Positions 22,125 through 33,751 are shown, counted from the first letter of the stretch. The stretch is DNA of 64,000 nucleotides from Megamerina dolium (GCA_963854835.1 OY978525.1:83254333-83318332), one strand, 5' to 3'. Numbers and translations are program-made. The notes: a model not told the origin generated them from the sequence alone.

Positions 22125-22503
22125 TTTTTCTTTTTCTTTTTTTTTTCAATAAGCTTTTTTTATTGCATCTTTCTAAATTACTTAGAAACTAACAATAAGT
22201 ATTCAAATCTTACAGACTAACTAAAATTATGTGATATTCCCTACGTTCCATCACAATTTGTTGAGTCGCGAGGTATAGCAATTTCACAGCATATTCAGTG
22301 TGTCTTTTCTTTTTAATCGACGATGCCCCGTGCTCAGCAACAATTGCCTAGCAAAGGGATTCGGATGATTGTGTAATTTTTGAATGTAGCTTCTGCACCA
22401 ATTTTAAGTGGTGGATATGTATCTGGCCTTAGCGTGAAAGTTATATGTACGCTCTTTGATTCATTGACTTTTATACGCCATTTTGCTAGCCAGATTTCGA
22501 GAG
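22125..22503 (-). mobile_element. Jockey-clade non-LTR 3' fragment with internal deletion
   Basis: Matches the 57.0-59.5 kb Jockey element. The poly(A) end appears as the T run at about 22127-22146. Coding KWRIKVNESKSVHITFTLRP lies near the 5' break at 22503. About 380 bp is missing between GCTTCTGCA and ATTTTAAGTGG compared with the longer copy. It is cut off at 22503 by gypsy sequence. Confidence 0.85.
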
Positions 22504-23425
22504 AATCTGCAATATTCCAGAAAATAATGGATAGTTTGTTAATGGGGTTGGACGGCACAGTAGTATTCCTAGATGACATTCTTATGACTGCTCCCAATAA
22601 AAAATTGCATATTGAACGCGTAGAAAAAGTACTTAACAAATTGCAAAACGCTGGGTTTAAATTAGCATTTGATAAATGCGAGTTTTCTGTAAAAGAAATT
22701 ACTTATTTGGGGCACGTAATTGACAAGTACGGATTATATACGAACTCAAATAAAGTAAAGGAATTGATAATATGCATTATTCTAGAAATAATAAAGAGCT
22801 GCAAGCATTTTTAGTAATTGTGAATTTCTACAGGAAATTTCTGCCAAACATAGCTAACACATGTGCTCCGTGTATAAGTTGTTAAAAGCAGGCGAAAAGT
22901 TTAATTTTACTGAAGACTGCAAGTTGGCAGACGATTCATTAAAGAAAGGCTTGAAAGCAGACACATGCTTAGCACATTTTAATCCGCAGCAGGAAATTAA
23001 GCTTACGGTTGATGCTAGACCAGTCGGGTTAGGGGCAATTTTATCACAAATATCAACGGAGGGTATCGAGACACCCATTGAATTCGCTTCGAGAAAGTTG
23101 TCGAGTACGGAATCGCGTTAATTACAATTGGATAGGGAAGCAATAGCTATTTTGTTTGGAATTAAAAAGCTTCACTATTATTTAAACGGTAGGCACTTTA
23201 CACTGGTAAGAGACAATATGCCTTTAAAGCACATTTTTAACCCAAAGAAGGGAATTCCGGTCTTTGCAGCAAACCTATTACAGCGCATTGCGTTAACTTT
23301 ATCAGGCTATACGTATGACATACAGAAATCAGGTGCGAATGTAGCAGATTATTTCTCGAGAAATCCATCTAGCACAATTGAAGATCAAAACGAACTACCA
23401 GATAACGTGGCTCTTAACTTTTTCA
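22504..23425 (+). pseudogene. Ty3/gypsy reverse transcriptase-RNase H fragment
   Basis: Frames encode IFQKIMDSLLMGLDG, VFLDDILMTAPN (the F/YxDD box, FLDD), YLGHVIDKYGL, NFYRKFLPNIANT, then RNase H blocks LTVDARPVGLGAILSQIS, IEFASRKLSSTESR and LDREAIAILFGIKKLHYYLN, ending NVADYFSRNPSS. The N-terminal polymerase half and integrase are absent. Stops at 23119 and elsewhere inactivate it. No LTRs recognised. Confidence 0.88.
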
Positions 23426-23935
23426 CGTTTTTGTAGCTTATTAAGTTCTACGTTAACCGCATTGATTATCTCTGCATTGCTACCAAAGACTTTTCCCCTC
23501 AATTTTTTATTAATGTGACGGGCGAATTTTTTCGATGCCAGAAAGCACAATAAAGTCAATTCAGCAATGTAAGCTGGCGCATTATCATGGTGCAAAAAGT
23601 AGCGGCACAGTTCTTCTTTGTTTCTGTTACTCAACAAATGTTCGAACACTTTTGGTCAGCAGTCTTCAGTATACCATTTCGCAGTTACTGTCTGACAAGT
23701 ATTTAGCGGAATAACAGCTGCAATTCTTGCAATAGGGAAGTAAACCGCAATCATCACTTTCATTGCTGTCTTCTGTTGCTTTACTGTAACAGGTGGATTT
23801 GCCCCTTTTGAGCTCCATACCATTGACTGCTGTTTAGTTTCCAGGTCGTACTTGTAAAACCAAGCTTCGTCACCTGTTGCGACCATACTGAAATTGCTAC
23901 TATCCGTTTTCGAATATTCTTAGAAAATTTTGAGC
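23405..23935 (-). pseudogene. mariner-family transposase relic, copy 1
   Basis: Minus-strand frames give VATGDEAWFYKYDLETKQQS (first Asp), VMIAVYFPIARIAAVIPL, and YFLHHDNAPAYIAELTLLCF (second Asp), with a damaged PYSPDLAP region and a C-terminal LRGKVFGSNAEIINAVN. It resembles other insect mariner subfamilies with HDNAPAH. Same family as 37.7-38.4 kb. Confidence 0.8.
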
Positions 23936-24206
23936 AAAACGAACTCGAGTTTCTTTCTGTATTAGCAGTTTTTAGAAAGCAACGGTATAAAGCACAAACA
24001 GGGCGCGCTCATTCTCAAAAAGGCAAATCGGCATAAGTGCAGAAGAACTCACTTAAAGGAAAAAAAAATGTCTCGTATAGAGCCTATTTTTGTGAATATG
24101 AAAAACCAAAAATTGTTTGTGGCTAACGCCTATATAACGCGTGGCTCAAGGTCAAAGTTAAAATTTGCGATCGAATTTATATGGGTATTTATTTTTAATA
24201 TCTTTT

Positions 24207-24392
24207 CAGTGATATACAACATATATAGCCTATTTTGAATATTTTAGAAGTTATGAGCAAAATAAAAATAAATTCTTTTTTCAAAAACCGTTTTTTTTAA
24301 TCTAATCACTATTGACCTATAAAAAATTTAGAACCATATTCAGGGCCACACAATTTTCTTTACAATGGTGTATTAAACATATTTTTTTAAGT
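24207..24392 (+). repeat. Dispersed non-coding repeat, copy A
   Basis: Shares CAAAAACCGTTTTTTTTAAT, TAATCACTATTGACCTATA and CAATGGTRTAT...AAACATATTTTT with the reverse complement of 36409-36565. No terminal repeats or coding capacity seen. Confidence 0.75.
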
Positions 24393-24407
24393 TGTATGTA
24401 TTTTTAA

Positions 24408-24764
24408 GGGTGCAGTAGCTCAGTGGTTAATGTGTTGGCTTTCTGATCTGTAGGTCGTGAGTTCAATCCCGGCTGAAGCATAACAAATTTAATATCAAAA
24501 ATATTTTTCTTTCGAACGATACTCACCTGTCGGCAAGCAATTGGCAATTCTTCCGGCAGTAAGAATTTGCCATGGAAAAGCTACTAAAAGAACTCTGTGG
24601 CAAAGCTCAGAAAAAGTGATGTCGCAAGAGTTCTGCCGTTCGGAACCGGCTAATATAAGTAGGTCCTTTCTAATACTGTCCAAAATTTAACACGCACAAC
24701 AGTAGTGGAAGAGAAGCTCGGCCAAAGAGCCGGGGCTTTAAGTGCCACATATTTATTTTTTTTT
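24408..24764 (+). mobile_element. tRNA-derived SINE, copy 6 (full length, with TSD)
   Basis: Best copy. The head starts GGGTGCAGTAGCTCAGTGGT, with an A box TAGCTCAGTGG at 24416-24426 and a B box GTTCAATCCC at 24461-24470. An unrelated body of about 270 bp follows to AGTGCCACATATTTATTT. A 13-bp target duplication TATGTATTTTTAA flanks it (24395-24407 and 24765-24777). It is a non-coding Pol III-type retroelement that depends on a partner LINE. Confidence 0.95.
24416..24470 (+). promoter_or_regulatory. Internal Pol III promoter of SINE (A and B boxes)
   Basis: A box TAGCTCAGTGG and B box AGTTCAATCCC spaced like a tRNA gene. The arms no longer fold into a good cloverleaf, so this is a promoter remnant rather than a tRNA gene. 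Confidence 0.8.
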
Positions 24765-25091
24765 TATGTATTTTTAATATTTTTTTTTTTAATCTTCGTA
24801 CTTTGTCTACTGCAATTAAGTGTATACGGAAAAAGTAGCGAGACAATTGAGAATTATAGTGATAAATGTAAATAAAGAATTGAAAGAAAATTGATATAAT
24901 ATAATATAGTAATAACTATGACTTTCTTCTAATTCGATAAAGTCAATCAACATTTTACATAAACAATGTTGTTGGCGGGGAATAAAAAATATGCGATTGG
25001 TTACACTTTTCAAAGCCCCGTTTTTTTCAAAATATAACAATTATTGGGAATTGCTGTGTTTGATTTGGTTTTTATTGATTGAATTGTCAAA

Positions 25092-26040
25092 ATGAGTGGT
25101 TTGAATTGATCAAAAAGTGATAGTTTGTTCGAGCCCACGGATGGTTTTAGTGTTCCCGATAACGCTATCGCTCAGTTAATGGAATGGAATTTAATTTCAC
25201 GGTAGGGTGATTGCAAATGTGTGAATCGCCATAAATTTAAGCTCGTGAAATCAGTCAGAACTTTAGCTGGTTATGTTTGGAGGTAGTGTTTATGTTCTGT
25301 ATATATATGTAAAATTATTTCAGGTATCGTGCGAAGTTTTCGGCGAAGAGAAGGAAAACGGCAAGATGCAATACTGACTTGTCGCTGAGGAATAGCACTT
25401 TCTTTGACAAGTCAAAGTTACCAATGAAAAAATTACTTGCATTCTCATATTTATAAATGAAGAATACCACGCAAGAATTTATAATGAACGAGTTGGACAT
25501 TTCACGTCATACGGCCATAGGTTGGTCAAGCTTTTGTCGCGAAGTGGCGTATGACGGAATGATCACTAAAGCCCAAAAAATTGGCGCAGTAGGAAAAATG
25601 TGGAAATCGACGAAAGTTCGTGAAGCGGAAGTACCATCAGGGTCATGCAGTTGAGGGGCAGTGGGTGCTCGAAGGTGTAGAAAGGTAGCAAAATCTGCTT
25701 TTTTGTTTCTGTGGAGAGGAGAGATAAAGAAACCCTGCTCTCTATAATTAAGGACTGGATTTGGGTATGTTTGAATTAAAGGAGGGTTTTGTACACTTTA
25801 AAGTGAACCACTCCATAAACTTCAGAGACCCTGAAACTATGCAGCACACCAACACAATTGAAGGGCTATGGAAGCATTGAAGCCCTACATAACCCAATAT
25901 CACAGAAGTAAGCGCCACTTCGATGAATATTTGGCAAAATTCATGCTTCTAAAATATTGCAAGCATAGCAATATTGATGTGCTTAAGCAAGATGGCTGGA
26001 GCGCTATATATTCCGCTACAGCCATCTTTTGTTGAATTTA
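25092..26040 (+). pseudogene. Merlin-superfamily (ISXO2/IS1595-like) transposase fossil
   Basis: Frames encode FSVPDNAIAQLMEWNLISR, a short GT-AG intron-like gap near 25280-25323, LPMKKLLAFSYL, ELDISRHTAIGWSSFCREV, KYHQGHAVEGQWVLEGVER and VNHSINFRDPETMQHTNTIE followed by GLWKH. The last block is the hallmark of eukaryotic Merlin transposases and bacterial ISXO2-like proteins. Many stops and frameshifts show it is dead. Terminal repeats were not found. Confidence 0.8.
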
Positions 26041-26104
26041 AAAATGTAGAACAATATGAAATTGAAGTAGAATAAAAAAAAAATAATTACATACTAAAAA
26101 TACT

Positions 26105-26330
26105 TTTTTGTGAAATATTGATGGTCGAGAACCCGCGTCGGGTCTATAAGGGTCATTTTTTTTTGCGCCCGGCGAAGTCCGACCTTCAAGAAAGACGTTT
26201 ATCCAAAAATACTGATGGTCACGACCAAAGGCCGGCTATCACCAAAAACTTTTATCCAAAAATACTTATGGTCACGAAGCCGACGTCAAAAAATTCTTTT
26301 ATCCGAAAATATGGATAAAAGATGATGGCC
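26105..26330 (+). repeat. Degenerate minisatellite of about 50-bp units
   Basis: CTTTTATCCAAAAATACTKA and TGGTCACGA recur at about 26199, 26250 and 26297 with diverged spacers. It abuts the 3' end of the RTE element. Confidence 0.7.
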
Positions 26331-26332
26331 TT

Positions 26333-29300
26333 ACTTACTTACTTACTTATGTGGCCATAACAACCGAATATCGATTTAGGCCGAAAATAACATGCTTCGC
26401 CAGCCATCTCTGTTCTTCGCTAGCTGGCGCCAGTTAGAAATTCCAAGCGCCGTCAGATTCTCCAGTACTTGGTCTTTCCACCGGAGGTTTGGTCTTCCTC
26501 TTCTGCGTCGTCCTCCAGCGGGTTCCGAATATAACACCCTCTTAGCCGGAGCGTGTTCTTCCATTCGCTCGACATGACCTAGCCAGCGCAGCCGCTGGAT
26601 TTTGATGCGCTTTACTATGTCAATATCGTCATACAGCTCGTACAGCTAATGGTTGTACCTTATTCGGTACTCGCCACCAACGCAAATAGGTCCAAAGATC
26701 TTGCGTAGGACTTTTCTCTCGAAAAATCCAAGCATTCGCTCATCCGAGGTGGAAATTGTCCAGGATTCAGCGCCATATGTTAGGACAGGCATGATTAGAG
26801 ACTTGTAGAGTGTAGTTTTCGTTCTTCGAGAGAGGGCTCGACTTCTCAATTGCTTACTCAGCCCAAAGTAACACCTGTTAGCAAGAGTTATCCTACGCAT
26901 GATCTCCAATCTGACGTCATTACTGCTGTTAATGCTGGTTCCAAGATAGACAGAGTCCCTTACTACTTCAAAAGCGTAGTTGTCAACAGTGACGTGCTGT
27001 CCAAGACGCCGGGACTCTTTGTTTGTTGACACTAGATACTTCGTCTTGCCCTCGTTCACCGTGAGACCCATCCGACGCGACTCTCTTTCCAACTCTGAGA
27101 ATGCTGCACTGACTGCTCGCGTGTTCATGCCGATTATGTCAATATCGTCGGCATACGCTAACAGCATGACACTTTTGTTGAAGATAGTGCCATTATGTCG
27201 TAGATCAGCAGCTCGTATTATTTTCTCCATAATAAGATTGAAGAAGTCGCACGATAACGAATCACCTTGTCTGAAACCCCGTTCGGTATTAAACGGTGAA
27301 GAGAGGTCCTTCCCAATTTTCACTGCACAACGGGAGTTATGCAGTGTCATTCTACAAAGTCGAGTGAGCTTTGCAGGAATACCGAACTCAGACATTGTTG
27401 CGTAGAGGTAATCCCTTACCGGACTGTCGAAAGCGGCTTTATAATCAACAAATAGGTGGTGTGTGTCGATCTGTTTTTCTTGGGTCTTCTCCAGGATTTG
27501 GCTCAGTGTGAAAATCTGGTCGATGGTGGATTTACCAGGTCTGAAGCCACACTGATAAGGTCCAATCAGGTTGCTGAGCATAGGCTTCAACCTTTCACAC
27601 AGTTCGCTCGATAGAACCTTGTATGCGATGCTCAGGAGACTTATTCCACGGTAGTTGGCGCAAATTGTGGGGTCTCCTTTTTTATGTACAGGACAGAGAA
27701 CACTGAGCCTCCAATCATCAGGCATGCTTTCATCCGACCATATTCTGCTTATGAGCTGGTGCATGCGGGTGAGCAGCTCATCGCCTCCGGTCTTAAACAA
27801 CTCGGCAGGCAGGCCATCAGCACCTGCAACTTTGTTGTTCTTCAGCCTTAAAATGGCCGTTTCAACCTCGTCATAGTCGGGTGGTGGAACATCAACACCA
27901 TCATCTGTAATTGGGGTTATCGGGCAATCTCCTCCACTGGCGGAATTGTTCGTAGCATCGCCATTCAGTAACGTGGAGAAGTGTTCCCTCCATAGGCTCA
28001 GTACACTCTGGACATCCGTAACCAGATTCCCATTTCCATCACGACAAGAAGAGGCTCCGGGATTTAAACCTCCACTCAGGCGCTTGATCTTTTCAAAGAA
28101 TTTTCGAGTCTCATTCTTGTCGGTACACATCTCTATATCCTCACACTCGCGTCTTTCCAACTCCCTCTTCTTGCGCCTGAAAAGACGTCTCTCTGTACTC
28201 CTTTTCTTTCTATACCGCTCCTTAACAGCTCGCGTTACGCCTGCACACAGGGTTTTTCTGTAGACGGCGTCTTTCTCTGCGGTAGCGTCGCGACACTCCT
28301 GATCATACCACTCATTCCTCAGAGGCCGGTAGTAACCGATTACCTCCTCGGCAGCAGTAGTCATGGAGTGGGATATATGTGTCCACCGTGCGCATGTATC
28401 ATCAAGTGGGGGAGTGTTCTGCATAAGCAGATCCGATAGTCGAGTGGAAAATGCATCTGCTGTCTCTGGTGATCGCAGCTTACTGACGTCGAGCTTTCTC
28501 TGTGTGGGACTTCTCTTGTTATTTGCGACACATAAGCGCACCTTAGCTGCAAAAAGGTAGTGATCCGAGTCGATGTTGGCACCACGGATCGATTTCACGT
28601 CCATCACACTGGAAGCATGCCTTCCGTCAATCACCACATGATCAATTTGGTTTCTTGTACGTTGATCTGGAGACAGCCATGTCGCTTTGTGGATGTCGAG
28701 ATGCTGGAATCTGGTACCACCAATTACCGTGTTTCGTGCTGCGGCGAAGTCGATCAGCCTCATTCCATTATCGGAGGTGTTCTGGTGGAGGCTGAATTTT
28801 CCGACAGTTGGACCAAAGGTACCTTCCTTGCCCACCCTGGCATTAAAGTCGCCAAGCACGATTTTGATATCGTGGCGGGGGCAGCGGTCATAAGCTTCTT
28901 CGAGGCGCTGAAAGAAGCTCTCCTTGGTCACATTGTCCTTCTCATCCGTCGGAGCGTGGGCACATATAAGGCTGATGTTGAAAAATTTTGCCTTGATGCG
29001 GATTGTGGCCAGCCGTTCGTTCACAGGCGTGAACTGTGAGACAAGATGTCGTAGTCTCTTGCTGACCAAAAATCCACATCCTAATTCGTGCCTTTCAGCA
29101 TGGCAACTGTAGTAGATGTCACAGGACGCTCTTTTGGAGCAGCCCTGTCCTGTCCATCGCATTTCCTGGAGAGCGGTGATGTCAGCTCTGTATTTTTCGA
29201 GGACATCAACCAGCTGGATAGAGGCACCCTCCCTATAAAGGGATCGGTGCATATCCGTAAATCGTAGTCCTTTTTTCGTTTGCGGGGGTCATCAACAAAA

Positions 29301-29345
29301 GCGGTAGTCCTTATCCGAGGCATATTTCTTTTTTTCATTGGGGGG
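26333..29345 (-). mobile_element. RTE-clade non-LTR retrotransposon, nearly complete
   Basis: The element reads leftward and ends in a short tandem tail (AAGT)n at 26333-26350, the 3' end type characteristic of RTE elements. It encodes one long protein with an apurinic-type endonuclease and reverse transcriptase. A leader of about 90 bp precedes the main ORF, with a frame offset near 29270. It directly abuts the provirus 5' LTR at 29394. A second 3' fragment of the same family lies at 56.08-56.41 kb on the other strand. Confidence 0.92.
26376..29252 (-). pseudogene. RTE endonuclease-reverse transcriptase with one internal stop
   Basis: 868 codons are open from Met 29252 to a TAG at 26648-26646, and the same frame stays open a further 89 codons to 26376. 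Endonuclease: E30 in LQEMRW, GDFNARVG at 134-141, SDHY at 229-232. Reverse transcriptase: VHKKGDPTICANYRGISLLS at 522-541, FVDYKAAFD at 601-609, FRQGDSLSCDFFN at 660-672, YADDID at 700-705. The part after the stop contains IQRLRWLGHVERM and RRRRGRPNLRWKDQV, normal for the C-terminus of this family. The single nonsense codon is the only clear lesion in the main frame. Confidence 0.92.
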
Positions 29346-29393
29346 GTTTTTTATGGTTTTTTATGGCCGCGAAACTAAATTTGAAGACATACA

Positions 29394-29720
29394 AGTTAAG
29401 ATATCAGCTTACTTTCGCAATGTATATTGCCGTCAACGCGTAAAAGTCAGCACGAATTTTGCTGATATTGCGTCTAGCAAACTAAACTGAAAAACAAATT
29501 TTCGTTCCCACAACGTGACTGCATTCTTTACTTAAATGCAACGTGACCCAAAACTTACCTTATGCTTCGTGCTGGATTTAGAAGTCAGTCTTCTTTCTTA
29601 TGTCTTAAGTGACTATGGTGTAGTAGTAAAATAATGAAAAATAAAATAAGAATGTAATGGTGAAAAATTATTAAAATAAATGTATTTTTTACTTAAATTT
29701 TATACCAAATAAATAACTGG
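29394..29720 (+). repeat. 5' LTR of gypsy-like provirus
   Basis: Shares CGCAATGTATATTGCC, AAACTAAACTGAAAAAC, TTCGTTCCCACAACGTGACT, AAATGCAACGTGACCCAAAA and TTATACCAAATAAATAA with the 3' LTR. The right edge is approximate because the two copies diverge after ACCAAATAAATAA. Confidence 0.85.
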
Positions 29721-29770
29721 GGGCTGACTGACGTCCTGAAAAAAAAAACAAATAAGGACTCGGTGGCGCA

Positions 29771-29788
29771 TCCGCCGATATAAAACAA
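29771..29788 (+). other. Putative primer binding site
   Basis: TGGCGCATCCGCCGAT resembles the tRNA-Ser type PBS (TGGCGCA) of the 17.6/297 group. Its distance from the visible LTR edge is larger than expected, so the LTR edge or the site may be misplaced. Confidence 0.4.
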
Positions 29789-30035
29789 AGGAGAAGAGCA
29801 TAAAAACCAACGAGTATCCCAAAAAAATCAAAATGAAAAGAAGCAAAAAAATTATTCAGTTAAGTGCCTAAGAGTGGACAAGTGAGCAACGTGGGAAAAC
29901 AAATAAATATACGAACTCTCAGCAAAGGACACCAATAAAGAGGGAAGTCTGTTCCGGCCATAAATATTAATATTATTATTATTAGTGAGTTAAGACTAGT
30001 AATCTTTATTTAAATAAATTAAGTTAATAAATTGT

Positions 30036-30620
30036 AAAACTGGATCCATTGGTAGAAGAGGAAATAGAGTTGTTACCTGGTGAAGTAGAATATTTAACTA
30101 ATAACGGCAGAATGGCAACTTCAGAATTAGTAAGAAGTTTAGTAGAAGACTAATAAGGGCCATTAAAGGCCAAAACAGACGAAATTAACTAGGAATCTCG
30201 GACGATTGACTAGTTTAGACACAGTTGCCGAATACGAAACTCAAACCATAGATGAGTCTATTCGTTGTGACGAATCTCTCGATGTTATTAAATTTTTGCC
30301 GATATTTAACGGTAAAATTTCTTTCGTTAGTTGGCGCGAAGCTGCTAACAATACCATGAAACTGTATGTAAAGGGCAATCGCAAGTATTATGCTGCGCTG
30401 ACCATTTTGAGGAACAAAATAATTGATGATGCTGATGACATGTTAACGAATCACGGTACTGTGCTTAATTTCTATGCAATCTTCAGCCGATTAGATTTTG
30501 CATAGGCGGACAAACCGCTTCATATCATTGAGCAGGAATTAAAAGTAATAAGACAAGGTGGTCAAAGTATTGTAGAATACTTTTATTTGTAGAATACTAT
30601 AATGATATAAATAAAAACCT
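30036..30620 (+). pseudogene. gag remnant of the provirus
   Basis: Includes a 99-codon open stretch from 30206 with LDVIKFLPIFNGKISFVSWR, a typical capsid start of insect gypsy elements (FxGxxxxxxxW), followed by a stop and IIEQELKVIRQGGQSIVEYF in a shifted context. Frame breaks prevent a full product. Confidence 0.65.
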
Positions 30621-31404
30621 AACTTCATTAATAAATAAAACAATAATGACACACGGGTCAAACTCAGAACTGACCAACGAACTCAATAAGAAAAATAGGC
30701 AGTATGCTCTCAGGGTTTTAGTAACTGGATTAATTGCTCCATTAGCAAATATAATATTTTCCTCGTCACCTTAACTTACCAAATGAGGCACAAGAGCTCA
30801 AATCCAATAATGTTAGAGCTACATTTGCTATGCAATTCAACCGTACAGGCAGCGTAATCGGAAATCCAAATTTTTTGAGGTTTGTTCAAAACAACTTCCA
30901 AAGAACACCTAAGAATGTTCGACAAAACTTTCCAGCGGTGCATAAAATATCTCAAAACAAACAATACCACCTTACGACAACCAATTTCACCAATTCAATA
31001 GTAATAATAATTTCCAACAAGGTGTTAACGTCAACACCCAAGTGCTCATTATTATCAGCCACAGAATAAAACACAGCTCATCAATTATATTAAACAGCAA
31101 GCTTTTTTACACGAAGGCACGGGCTCCCATACGTATTCCGGACATTGCGATCCACAGGACGAAAGGTACTCGACACAAGAGCCACCAACTGCTATTGTCG
31201 ACCCAGCATTCTGCCAGGACGAAACGAAATAGTTATAAAAAAAGAGAGTGAAAACTATTCATGGGTATTTAATTATTACCCATTACTACGAAAAAACGTT
31301 ATTTGGCTTAAAGGAAAGATTTTATTTTTTAAGGATCTTGAGTGCGATCAAGAGATAAAATTACAAGAGAGATAGAAAGGTCTCATACGAAAATAAATAT
31401 GATG

Positions 31405-32650
31405 CTACCATTTAAAACAGACATAAGAGCGGAAATCCGCACAATTGCTGAAACCTCTGTATGGAGTAAGCAATATCCATACCCATTGCCTGTCAACACC
31501 TTCGTAAATAAGGATATCCAAATTTATTGGATGATGGTATAATTCGTCTAAGTATAAGTCCATATAATTCACCCATTTGGGTTGTTCCAAAAAAAAAGAC
31601 TATATGATGACGGATCATCAAAATTAAGGTTGGGCACAGATTATAAGAAACATAATGAGCAAGCAGTTGCAGTAAAGTATCCCATACCAGACCTCAATGA
31701 CATATTGTCAAACCTAGGAAAAGGAAAATACTTTTCAACCTTAAATTTAGAATCTGGTTTCCATCAGATATTGATAAAGGAATCGAATATCGAAAAAACG
31801 GCATTTTCGCTTACCAACGGAAAATATGAATTTGTAAAAATGCCATTTGGCGTAAAAAATGCTCCAGGCATTTTTCAAGGGCAATGGGTAATATTCTCAG
31901 AGAATATATCGGTAAATTTTGTCATGTCTATATAGATGACATAATTGTATTTTCGACATCACTTGAAGAGCATACCTCTCACCTAGGAAAACCTAAATTT
32001 TATGAGCAAGAAGTCGAATTCTTAGGATATAAAATAGACTATAATACTATAAAAACCGACCCAGAGAGAATTAAAACTATCCAGGAATATCCACTGCCAA
32101 CAACCTTACGACAGTTAAAAAGTTTCTTAGGAATGGCAGGATACTATCGTAAGTTCATTAAGGATTACGTCTTAGTTACCAAACCACTTACAGCCTATTT
32201 AGCGGGAAAAACCGGAAGTATCATTAGATGAAATAGCAATTGACCTTCAATAGAGTAAAATCATTGTAAAAGGAGCAAGTAGCATTAATTCAACCGAATT
32301 TCAATGCTAAGTTTATATTAACAACTGACACATCAAATGCTGCGATAGGCGCAGTATTAAGTCAAAAATGGGAAACCAATTACATTCATATATAAAACTC
32401 TTAAGTTCTACAGAAAGAAATTATGCAACCAATGAAAAGGACTAATATGCCATAGTATGGACATTAAAAACATTAAGAAATTATCTATCATTAACTTTCG
32501 CAGTATCAAGCAAAAACCCAAACACCAAAATGGCTTCAATGGATGACATGATTTTATTAAAAAAATCGCGTCGAAGATAATTTATAAACCAGGAACACAA
32601 AATGTAGTTGCTGACGCTCAACAACAGTCTATTTTAATAGGAAAAGACAT
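31405..32650 (+). pseudogene. pol remnant: reverse transcriptase and RNase H
   Basis: Fragments in different frames. The polymerase palm appears as GKGKYFSTLNLESGFHQILI and VKMPFGVKNAPGIFQ, with the active-site YIDD at 31929-31940. The connection is FLGYKIDYNTIKTDPERIKT, then LKSFLGMAGYYRKFIKDYV. RNase H remnants (TDTSNAAIGAVLSQ-like) follow near 32320. Frameshifts at about 31890 and after 32230 and several stops make it non-functional. Confidence 0.88.
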
Positions 32651-32906
32651 ATTATAGAATATGACACTAGAGAAACTCTCAAAACAACCCTCTTAAAATT
32701 CATTCAGCCAAAATTAGTAACAGCAGTTCACTTTGTTCCGGAGGATCTCTACGAGTTCAAGGAAATAGTTAGAGGCGTTTTTATCAATAAATTCTTATAC
32801 ACCAAAATTTTTGCAGTTGACATTACAAATCAGGATGATCAACAAGCCATTATTCAACAAACACACACCCGTGCTCATAACAGCAGCAAGGAAAACCATA
32901 AACAGG

Positions 32907-33281
32907 GTTGAATGAATGAATGAATATGTGGCACTTATAAGCCCCGAAGGGCTCTTTTTCCGAGCTTCTCTTCCATTACTGTAGTACGTGTTAAATTTTG
33001 GACAGTATTAGAAGGGACCTACTTATTTTAGCCGGTTTCGAACGGCAGAACTCTTGCGAACATCACTTTTTCTGAGCTTTGGCACAGAGTTCTTTTATAA
33101 GCTTTTCCATGGCAAATTGTTACTGCCGAAAGAATTGCAAATTGCTTGCCGACAGGTGGGGACCGTACGAAAGAAAAATCCTTTCGATTTTAAATTTGTT
33201 ATGCTTCAGCCGGGGATTGAACCCACCACCTACAGATCAGAAGGCCAACACACTAATCACTGAGCTACGGCACCCACTAAA
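32907..33281 (-). mobile_element. tRNA-derived SINE, copy 7, nested in provirus
   Basis: Full-length copy in reverse orientation: head at 33275 (GGGTGCCGTAGCTCAGTGAT), body leftward, ending with a TTCA-repeat tail at 32907-32925. A 10-bp target duplication CATAAACAGG flanks it (32897-32906 and 33282-33291), so it jumped into the pol region. Confidence 0.95.
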
Positions 33282-33439
33282 CATAAACAGGTTTACAAAC
33301 AATATTACTGGACCAGGATGTTAGACCATTTTAAGAAGTATACAAAAAATTGCAAAATTTTTCATGAATCTAAATTCCCTCCGATTCTCGAGAAGGAGGG
33401 AGTGTCTCAACATAGATATTTTTTATGCTCAAAATCTAA

Positions 33440-33749
33440 TAACCTAGACAGAAGGCAGCGTTAATCCGGATTACCGGCGCATTTAATCCGAACAAAATAT
33501 TAACCTGACGGACGGCACTTAATCCGAATAAAATATTAACCTGACAGACGGCAGTATTGCGGATTAACTAAACTAAATTAACTAATATCTTGTAAAATGG
33601 ATCGAGAAAAATTCACAATAGAAAATTTTCAGTAGTGTTGCCATCGCAAATCGCCCTAATCCTCTTTTATTTTGAGAGCTGCAGTTAATGCCCGATTTAA
33701 TCCGAATTAACTCGGTAATCCGGAATTAGGCGCCCGTCTGTCTAGGGTA
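33440..33749. mobile_element. PIF/Harbinger-type MITE, nested in provirus
   Basis: Ends TAACCTAGACAGAAGGCAGC and, inverted, TACCCTAGACAGACGGGCGC. Internally it shares GGCAACACT, CATTTTACAAGATATTAG and CTGCCGTCTGTCAGGTTA (reverse complement) with the MITE at 61342-61867. Flanking TAA and TTA resemble a 3-bp target duplication. Contains subterminal repeats of CTGACRGACGGCA. Non-coding. Confidence 0.85.
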
Positions 33750-33751
33750 TT

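Noticed and set aside
24408..24480. Possible tRNA gene
   Set aside because: A and B boxes are present, but the cloverleaf arms do not pair well and the sequence continues into a repeated body found at several other sites. It is a SINE head.
26980..29112. Several open frames on the plus strand up to 159 codons
   Set aside because: They are antisense shadows of the RTE endonuclease and reverse transcriptase.
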